A stretch of 21,051 nt of DNA from Chloroflexota bacterium (GTDB lineage: Bacteria; Chloroflexota; Dehalococcoidia; Lucifugimonadales; JACPCL1): positions 1 to 21,051 of the forward strand of contig JACQUH010000040.1 of the NCBI GenBank assembly GCA_016210375.1, read 5' to 3'. The position numbers and the translations under genes were made by a program. Shown one piece after another: positions 15,778 to 21,051 of the stretch. The notes under the pieces were generated by a model. The model had not been told where the DNA came from, did no database searches, and worked only from the letters and a program-made list of their open reading frames with translations. Position 1 is the first letter of the stretch; every line of letters begins with the position of its first letter.

Positions 15778-18387
15778 ATGGAGGTCGTTACTCCGTTGAC
15801 AACCTCACGACCTCTTCCCGGCAGCCATAGCCCTCGCAGCGGGGCCCCATCCCGCGCGGCGCGCCGCGTCCTGGACCGCACGCCCGCGTTGCTGCGCATC
15901 CTGAAGCTGGAGCACGACCGGGGGCAGGACGACGGCGCTGTGTTCGGCGGGCTGGACGCCTTCCTCGCCCGCTGGCAAGCGGAGGAGCCGGAGAATCCTG
16001 CCCTGGCGCGCCTCTCGGAAGGCGGGCTGCTGCCTGCCGGCTACAAGAACCTGGACGCCCCGGCCAGGGCCGACTGGGCCGCCAGGGCCGTCAGCCTGGT
16101 GGCGGGCCCAGCCCCCAAAGCGTCCCCTTCGCCAGAACTGCCCGTAGGGGCGTCCCGACCGGTCGGGACGCCCCTACCCGATGCTCCCGACCAGGCCACA
16201 GTCAGCCCGGCTGAAAGCGCACCGCCACGGAAGACGACAACCCCAAAGGAGGCCACAGCCAGGGATGGCGTCCTCGCCCCCGACGCCTCCGTCGCCGCAC
16301 TGCGCTCCGTCCGGGGGAAGACGGCCTCGCTGCTGAGCAAGCTGGGCGTCTCGGTGGTGCGCGACCTGGCCTACCTGTTCCCGCGCCGCCACAACGAGGT
16401 GCGGGCCGTCGCCCAGCTTCGCCACGGAGAGGAGCAGACCACCGTGGCCACCCTGCGGGATGCCCATCCGGTGCGCCTGGGTCGCGCCATGCAGGGCACC
16501 GAGGCGGTGGCCGGCGACGACACGGGGGACATCCGCGTGGTATGGTTCAACCAGAGGCGGCTGGCCCAGTGGCTCAAGCCCGGCGCGCGCTACATCCTCA
16601 CGGGGCGAGTCTCCGACTTCCGAGGCGACGCCGTGCTGGAGTCGCCGGAGCACGAGGAAGTGCGGGCCGAGGGCGGCCTCGCCACGGCCCTGGAGCCGGG
16701 CCGGCTGTTCCCCATCTACCCGTCCACGGAGGGGCTGTACCAGCCGTCCCTGCGCCGCGCCGTGCGGGAGGCCCTGGCCCGCTGCGCCGGCGGGCTACAG
16801 GACGTCTTGCCGCCAGACCTGCTCCGGCGTCTCGCTTTGCTTCCCCTGCGCCAGGCCCTGTGGGCGGCCCACTACCCGGAGAGCCTGGAGCGGTACGAGG
16901 CCGCCCGCCAGCGCCTGGCCTTTGAGGAGCTGTTCATCATCCAGGTCGGCGTCCTCTCCCACCGCCGGGAGATGGAAGGAGAGGCCCAGGGCATCCCGCT
17001 GCGGCCTCCAACCGGTTTCTTGCAAACCTTTCTCGCGACGCTGCCCTTCCAACTGCCGGCAGCCCAGGAGCGGGTGCTGGGCGAGGCGCTGGGGGACATG
17101 GCCTCGGACGGCAGGGCGATGAGCCGCCTGCTCCAGGGCGAGGTCGGCAGCGGCAAGACGGTGGTGGCCCTGGCGGCGCTGCTGGTGGCGGCTGCTTGTG
17201 GCTACCAGGGGGCCATCATGGCGCCCACGGAGGTGCTGGCAGAGCAGCACTTCCTCACAGTGAAGCGCCTCCTGGAGAAGCTGGCAGAGCCCTCCGCTAC
17301 CGGCAACGTGCTGACGGTGGCCTTGGACCCCTATCCCAAGCCCATCAAGATAGGGCTGCTTACCGGCGGCACGACCCTCAGGCAAAAGCGGACCATCCAG
17401 AGGCTGCTCTCCGGCGGCGCCCTGGACATCATCATCGGGACCCACGCCCTCATCCAGGAGGAGGTGCAGATACCGCGTTTGGCCCTGGCCGTGGTGGACG
17501 AGCAGCACCGCTTCGGCGTCATGCAGCGGGCGGCCCTGCGAAGGCAAGGGCTGCACCCGCACCTGCTGGTGATGTCGGCGACGCCCATCCCCCGCACCCT
17601 GGCCCTGACGCTGTACGGCGACCTGGACCTGTCCACCATTGACCAGCTCCCTCCCGGGCGGCAGAAGGTGCGCACCCGGGTCGTCGGCCCGGAGCGCCGG
17701 ACCGACGTGTACGACTTCATCCGCAAGGAGGCGCAGGCGGGACGCCAGGCCTTCATCATCTACCCCCTCATTGACGAGTCCGAGGCCGTGAACGCCCGGG
17801 CCGCCGTGGCCGAGGAGGAGCGCCTATCCCGGACGGTCTTCCCGGACCTGCGCCTGGGCCTGCTGCACGGGCGCATGGGCGCGACGGAGAAGCAGGAGGT
17901 GATGGAGGCCTTCCGCCAGGGCGAGATAGACGTGCTCGTGTCCACGCCGGTGGTGGAGGTGGGCATTGACGTGCCCAACGCCACCGTCATGGTGGTGGAA
18001 GGGGCCGACCGCTTTGGCCTGGCGCAGCTCCACCAGTTCCGCGGCCGCGTGGGCCGGGGGGAGCACCCCAGCTCCTGCGTCCTCATCGCCGAGACGCCCT
18101 CCACCGAGGGGCGGGAGCGGTTGGCGGCCCTGGAGCAGCTAGACGACGGCTTCCAGCTTGCCGAGGTGGACTTGAAGCTGCGCGGCCCCGGCGACTACTT
18201 CGGCACGCGGCAGAGCGGCCTGCCGGACCTGCGCATGGCCCGCCTGACGGACACGGAGCTGCTGGCCCAGGCCCGGGAGGAGGCCCTGGCCCTGCTGGCG
18301 GCGGACCCAGGGCTGTCCCTGCCGGAGCACGCCGCCCTGCGGAAGGCGGTGGCCCGCTTCTCGGCGGTGGGAGGCGAGGTGGGGTGA
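15778..18387 (+). CDS. recG: ATP-dependent DNA helicase RecG
   Basis: An 869-residue superfamily 2 helicase that remodels stalled forks and branched recombination intermediates. An N-terminal extension (about 30-100, LLRILKLEHDRGQDDGAVFGGLDAFL) and a Pro/Ala-rich linker (about 110-175) precede the wedge/OB domain (about 180-320). Helicase motifs: Walker A GEVGSGKT (454-461), APTEVLAEQHF, DEQH (574-577), MSATPIPRTLALTLYGDLD (599 onward), TPVVEVGIDVPNATVMV, QFRGRVGRG, and the C-terminal RGPGDYFGTRQSGLPDLRMA typical of RecG. The gene is longer than E. coli RecG (about 690) mostly because of the N-terminal region. A perfect palindrome encodes part of the linker. No Shine-Dalgarno precedes the ATG. 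Confidence 0.95.
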   Translation: MEVVTPLTTSRPLPGSHSPRSGAPSRAARRVLDRTPALLRILKLEHDRGQDDGAVFGGLDAFLARWQAEEPENPALARLSEGGLLPAGYKNLDAPARADWAARAVSLVAGPAPKASPSPELPVGASRPVGTPLPDAPDQATVSPAESAPPRKTTTPKEATARDGVLAPDASVAALRSVRGKTASLLSKLGVSVVRDLAYLFPRRHNEVRAVAQLRHGEEQTTVATLRDAHPVRLGRAMQGTEAVAGDDTGDIRVVWFNQRRLAQWLKPGARYILTGRVSDFRGDAVLESPEHEEVRAEGGLATALEPGRLFPIYPSTEGLYQPSLRRAVREALARCAGGLQDVLPPDLLRRLALLPLRQALWAAHYPESLERYEAARQRLAFEELFIIQVGVLSHRREMEGEAQGIPLRPPTGFLQTFLATLPFQLPAAQERVLGEALGDMASDGRAMSRLLQGEVGSGKTVVALAALLVAAACGYQGAIMAPTEVLAEQHFLTVKRLLEKLAEPSATGNVLTVALDPYPKPIKIGLLTGGTTLRQKRTIQRLLSGGALDIIIGTHALIQEEVQIPRLALAVVDEQHRFGVMQRAALRRQGLHPHLLVMSATPIPRTLALTLYGDLDLSTIDQLPPGRQKVRTRVVGPERRTDVYDFIRKEAQAGRQAFIIYPLIDESEAVNARAAVAEEERLSRTVFPDLRLGLLHGRMGATEKQEVMEAFRQGEIDVLVSTPVVEVGIDVPNATVMVVEGADRFGLAQLHQFRGRVGRGEHPSSCVLIAETPSTEGRERLAALEQLDDGFQLAEVDLKLRGPGDYFGTRQSGLPDLRMARLTDTELLAQAREEALALLAADPGLSLPEHAALRKAVARFSAVGGEVG
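16144..16177. repeat. 34-bp perfect palindrome inside recG
   Basis: The arm GTAGGGGCGTCCCGACC is followed at once by its exact reverse complement, with no loop bases. It encodes residues 123-134 of RecG (VGASRPVGTPLP) in the disordered linker without breaking the frame. GTAGGGGC...GCCCCTAC ends resemble palindromic intergenic repeats of Chloroflexota and cyanobacteria, from general recollection. Confidence 0.8.
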
Positions 18388-18430
18388 GGGGCTGCGGCTA
18401 GCGTTTGTTTTGAGAGTGAGGTTGTTCTTG

Positions 18431-19126
18431 ATGCCTTTTCTGGATGAAGAATTCTGGTGGCTAAGTGCTCTGGGCCGGCCAATAGAAGGCTACGTGGGGG
18501 TGGCGCGAAGCTGGTGGACGCCACGCGAATACAATCCTGGTTGGTGTGAATGTTCCTCGCGAAAATCAATCCAGGAGCTTTGGGGTTGGGCCCAGCGTCA
18601 CCAACTTGAAAATGTGCACAGGACGCTTGCTGTCTACAGAACAATTGGTAGCGAGGCCGACATTGTGGGGCCTTTTGTCGTAGACATTGATTGTGACGAG
18701 GAGACAGCCCTAGCAAACGGTACTTTGCCACATCACGAATTAGCCGCAGCTCAGGCATTCACTCTGAGAGTCGTAGACCATTACCTCCATACCGGGATCA
18801 CTGAAGAAGACCTACGGGTATGTTTCTCTGGACATAAAGGTTTCCACGTTGAGGTGCTTATGAGGAAACGCCGAGAGTTTTTGCACGCGTCCGACTTGAG
18901 TGACGACAACGGCCCATGGCGCCAGGAGCTAAAAGCACTGCAAAGCCAGGTGCGAACACAGAAAGGGCTCGTCATCGATCTTCCGCACGGCTTTGTTCGG
19001 TTAAAGGAGACGTGGAATGTCTGGACAATGAAGGCCCGTTGCATTGGTATCACCATTGACGCCCTGAGAACCATGAGCATAGCGGACATTCTGACGAGAG
19101 CAAACTTCGCACCTCATGTCTCATAG
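18431..19126 (+). CDS. Archaeo-eukaryotic primase (AEP)-like protein, orphan
   Basis: A 231-residue protein from the ATG at 18431 (GAGG ten bases upstream); a TTG at 18410 would add seven residues. GPFVVDIDCDEE carries the metal-binding DxD (Asp85, Asp87) of AEP motif I. RVCFSGHKGFHVEV (131-142) matches motif II, the SG-KG-H nucleotide-binding pattern of PriS and LigD-type primases. LVIDLPHGFVRLKETWNVWTMKAR (from 180) resembles motif III and the following RLP-S-H-K segment. The family makes RNA or DNA primers or repairs ends; no helicase, ligase or zinc-binding partner is adjacent. Base composition is visibly lower in G+C than the flanking recG and argS (31 of 60 in 18661-18720 against 39 of 60 in 17941-18000), suggesting transfer. 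The function here is unknown. Confidence 0.68.
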   Translation: MPFLDEEFWWLSALGRPIEGYVGVARSWWTPREYNPGWCECSSRKSIQELWGWAQRHQLENVHRTLAVYRTIGSEADIVGPFVVDIDCDEETALANGTLPHHELAAAQAFTLRVVDHYLHTGITEEDLRVCFSGHKGFHVEVLMRKRREFLHASDLSDDNGPWRQELKALQSQVRTQKGLVIDLPHGFVRLKETWNVWTMKARCIGITIDALRTMSIADILTRANFAPHVS

Positions 19127-19134
19127 CCAACTCG

Positions 19135-19143
19135 TGGTATTAT
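19135..19143 (+). promoter_or_regulatory. Extended -10 promoter of argS
   Basis: TGG-TATTAT ends eight bases before the ATG at 19152, placing the start of transcription next to the start codon. No Shine-Dalgarno is present. This supports 19152 over the upstream ATG at 19116, which would lie upstream of the promoter. Confidence 0.5.
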
Positions 19144-19151
19144 CTCCTATC

Positions 19152-20822
19152 ATGCTCCTCAAACACCGCATCGCCCAGCTTGTCACCCAGGCGGCCCAGG
19201 AGGCCCAGCGCCAGGGCGCGCTGCCCCCTGGCCCGGTACCCGAGGTAGAGGTGGAGCGCCCCCAGAACCCGGAGCACGGCGACTTCGCCGTCAGCCTGCC
19301 CCTGAAGCTGGCCCGCGCCGCTCGCATGAACCCCATGACCATTGCCCAACGGCTCCTGCCCCTCATGCCGGTGGAGGAGTTCATCCTGGAGGCCAGGGTC
19401 TGGCCACCGGGCTTCATCAACTTCCACGTGAAGCAACGCTGGCTCCAGGAGCAGGTGGAGGAGGTCCTGGGCCAGGGGCAGCGCTACGGTGACCTCCCGC
19501 AGGCCCAGCCCCTGAAGGTGCAGGTGGAGTTCGTTAGCGTCAACCCCACGGGGCCGGTGCACGTGGGCCACGCCCGGGGCGCGGTCCTGGGCAGCGGGTT
19601 GGCCAGTATCCTGGCCGCCGCCGGGCACCACGTCAGCAAAGAGTACTACATCAACGACGCGGGCACCCAGATGGGCGTCTTCTATCGCTCGCTGTACGCG
19701 CGCTACCTCCAGGCCCTGGGCCGGGAGGCCCCCATGCCGGAGAACGGCTACATGGGCGACTATATGGTGGAGCTGGGGAGAGAGGCGGCCCAGGAGCACG
19801 GCGACCGGTTCGCCCGGATGCCCGAGGTCGAGGCTGTGGCCGCCCTGGGCCGGCTGGGCCTGGAGAGGATGCTGGCCATCATCCGGGCAGACCTGGAGGC
19901 CGTGGGCGTGACCTTTGACGTCTGGTTCAACGAGGGCTCGCTGTACGAGACGGGCCAGTACGGTGAGGCGATGGAGCTGCTGCGGCGGAACGGCTACCTA
20001 GCCCAGCGCGAGGGGGCCACCTGGTTCTCCTCCACCCTGCTGGGGGAGGACAAGGACAACGTGCTGGTGCGCAGCACGGGGGAGCCTACCTACTTCGCCT
20101 CGGACATCGCCTATCACCGCAACAAGTTCCTGGTGCGGGGCTACGACCGCGTCATCAACATCTGGGGGGCCGACCACCAGGGCCACGTCTCCCGCCTCAA
20201 GGCTGCCGTAGGCGCTCTGGGGGTTGACCCGGGCCGGCTCACCGTTATTATCTCGCAGCTTGTGACCCTGAAGCAGGGCGAAGAGGCGGTGCGGGCCTCC
20301 AAGCGCAAGGGGAACATCGTCACCTTGCGGGAGCTGGTGGAAGAGGTCGGCCCCGACGCCTGCCGCTTCTTCTTCCTGTCCCGCTCGCCGGAGAGCCAGA
20401 TGGAGTTTGACCTGGACCTGGCCGTGCAGCAGTCGGCGGACAACCCCGTCTACTACGTCCAGTATGCCCACGCCCGCATCGCCAGTATCCTGCGCCTCGC
20501 CCGGGAGCGCGGCCTGGACTGGTCCGCCGGCGATGTTTCGCTTCTGACCCACGAGGCCGAGGCGGCCCTGATCCGGCGGATGCTCCAGCTTCCGGAGCTG
20601 GTGGAGACCATGGCCCAGCGCCTGGAGCCCCACCACTTGCCTCGGTACGCCATGGACCTGGCCACGGCCTTTCACTGGTTCTACCAGCAGTGCCGGGTGG
20701 TGTCGGGCGAGCCAGAGGAGCGGGCCGTCTCCCTGGCGCGGCTCAAGCTGGTGGAGGCGTGCCGCGTGGTGCTGGCCCGCTGCCTGTCCCTCATGGGCAT
20801 GAGCGCGCCGGAGCGCATGTAG
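19152..20822 (+). CDS. argS: Arginyl-tRNA synthetase
   Basis: A 556-residue class I aminoacyl-tRNA synthetase that charges tRNA-Arg in the cytoplasm. The N-terminal Add-1 domain (1-110) contains NPEHGDFAVSLPLKLAR and PPGFINFHV. VEFVSVNPTGPVHVGHARGA carries the HIGH-type motif HVGH at 137-140. YYINDAGTQM and SDIAYHRNK follow, then the WGADHQGHVSRLKAAV segment. VRASKRKGNIVTLREL is the degenerate KMSKS loop of ArgRS. The C-terminal DALR anticodon-binding domain starts near NPVYYVQYAHARIASILR. Length and domain order are normal for the family. The gene starts 25 bases after the primase-like gene but has its own promoter. Confidence 0.97.
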   Translation: MLLKHRIAQLVTQAAQEAQRQGALPPGPVPEVEVERPQNPEHGDFAVSLPLKLARAARMNPMTIAQRLLPLMPVEEFILEARVWPPGFINFHVKQRWLQEQVEEVLGQGQRYGDLPQAQPLKVQVEFVSVNPTGPVHVGHARGAVLGSGLASILAAAGHHVSKEYYINDAGTQMGVFYRSLYARYLQALGREAPMPENGYMGDYMVELGREAAQEHGDRFARMPEVEAVAALGRLGLERMLAIIRADLEAVGVTFDVWFNEGSLYETGQYGEAMELLRRNGYLAQREGATWFSSTLLGEDKDNVLVRSTGEPTYFASDIAYHRNKFLVRGYDRVINIWGADHQGHVSRLKAAVGALGVDPGRLTVIISQLVTLKQGEEAVRASKRKGNIVTLRELVEEVGPDACRFFFLSRSPESQMEFDLDLAVQQSADNPVYYVQYAHARIASILRLARERGLDWSAGDVSLLTHEAEAALIRRMLQLPELVETMAQRLEPHHLPRYAMDLATAFHWFYQQCRVVSGEPEERAVSLARLKLVEACRVVLARCLSLMGMSAPERM

Positions 20823-20854
20823 CGTCCTGTCCCCTTCGCCCCAGCGAGAGGTCG

Positions 20855-20867
20855 GACCTAACCCCCT
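20855..20867 (+). repeat. GACCTAACCCCCT repeat, copy 3
   Basis: The 13-base block is identical to those at 3284 and 15640. The upstream half is degenerate here (CCCAGCGAGAGG). Confidence 0.5.
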
Positions 20868-20903
20868 GGCCCCCATTCTTCCATGCAGGGGCGAGAATTT
20901 ATA

Positions 20904-20922
20904 TCTGAGGGACACCCTCAGA
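20904..20922. repeat. Perfect 8-bp hairpin downstream of argS
   Basis: TCTGAGGG pairs with CCCTCAGA around an ACA loop. It is the first of two hairpins in a row, about 80 bases after the argS stop. Confidence 0.5.
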
Positions 20923-20929
20923 CTCCCGG

Positions 20930-20963
20930 CAGAGTGGCTTTGCCCCTCTGCACTCCCCTTTTT
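20930..20963 (+). terminator. Possible argS terminator: hairpin followed by T-run
   Basis: CAGAG-T-GGC pairs with GCC-C-CTCTG around TTT (20930-20950). TTTTT follows at 20959-20963, after an eight-base spacer. The spacer is longer than in a classical terminator, and the sequence also looks like part of the intergenic repeat cluster. Confidence 0.35.
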
Positions 20964-21032
20964 CCGCAGCCTGTTAGACCGCCGTCTCCCCCCTGCCGAA
21001 GAGATGGGGTCTTTGATTTGAAGAATTGGTGT

Positions 21033-21051
21033 GATGCGGCAGGGCCGCATC
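21033..21051. repeat. Hairpin element, copy 2, cut by the window edge
   Basis: GATGCGGC pairs with GCCGCATC around AGG and ends on the last base. The left flank (GAAGAATTGGTGT) resembles that of the element at 3338-3376, so a longer hairpin probably continues beyond the window. Confidence 0.5.

Noticed and set aside
19116..19151. Upstream ATG at 19116 as the argS start
   Set aside because: It lies upstream of the extended -10, overlaps the primase-like gene, has no ribosome-binding site, and the added residues do not resemble ArgRS.
19998..21050. 350-codon minus-strand frame opposite argS
   Set aside because: It is antisense to an unmistakable arginyl-tRNA synthetase and runs on through non-coding repeats.
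1..21051. CRISPR arrays, tRNA or rRNA genes, transposases
   Set aside because: I searched by eye for regularly spaced repeats, tRNA-like acceptor and T-loop sequences and transposase motifs and saw none. Short tRNAs cannot be excluded with full certainty without a program.

Overview
The window looks like a chromosomal piece of a GC-rich bacterium, most likely an uncultured Chloroflexota (Dehalococcoidia/SAR202-type). This is an inference. It rests on the long Thr/Pro linker of the solute-binding lipoprotein, the N-terminally extended RecG, the intergenic palindromic repeats and the gene content. No rRNA, tRNA, CRISPR array or intact insertion sequence was seen.

Layout. Positions 1-3240 (+) hold the 3' part of a secreted C25 (gingipain-type) cysteine peptidase with a PKD domain. 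After a repeat-rich gap comes a two-gene overlapping pair (+): a geranylgeranyl-reductase-like flavoprotein with a CxxC motif and a stand-alone cyclic-nucleotide-binding protein. An alpha/beta hydrolase (+) follows. Positions 12331 to 6350 (-) form an apparent operon: dipeptide/nickel-type binding lipoprotein, NifU-like CxxC protein, selenoprotein, DppB-type permease, DppC-type permease. From 12756 onward all genes are on the + strand: rdgB, moaA, a fused rnhA-moaC, recG, an orphan archaeo-eukaryotic-primase-like gene, and argS.

The most exciting item is the minus-strand operon. The gene at 8746-10440 is a single reading frame interrupted by an in-frame UGA at 10138-10140. The translation across it reads GTSAD-U-GGCTSW, the signature of the UGSC (seleno)protein family. 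A stable stem-loop starts just after the UGA at the distance expected of a bacterial SECIS. An ordinary gene caller would split this gene in two and lose the active site. The protein carries a second large domain of about 360 residues. Its companions are a CxxC NifU-like protein, an importer lacking ATPases in this window, and a binding protein with three spaced cysteine pairs. I infer, without proof, an uptake system coupled to selenium-dependent redox processing of a small molecule.

Other notable points are an RNase HI-MoaC fusion next to moaA, with Asn at the fourth RNase H carboxylate position; a 34-bp perfect palindrome embedded in frame in recG; a compositionally distinct primase-like gene between recG and argS; and Shine-Dalgarno-less genes (rdgB, recG, argS) preceded closely by extended -10 motifs, suggesting leaderless or short-leader transcripts.

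Repeats recur in the gaps. A two-part motif (CCCAGCCTGAAGG, then GACCTAACCCCCT) and long hairpins with a GCGGC-N3-GCCGC tip occur both near 3.3 kb and at the right edge.
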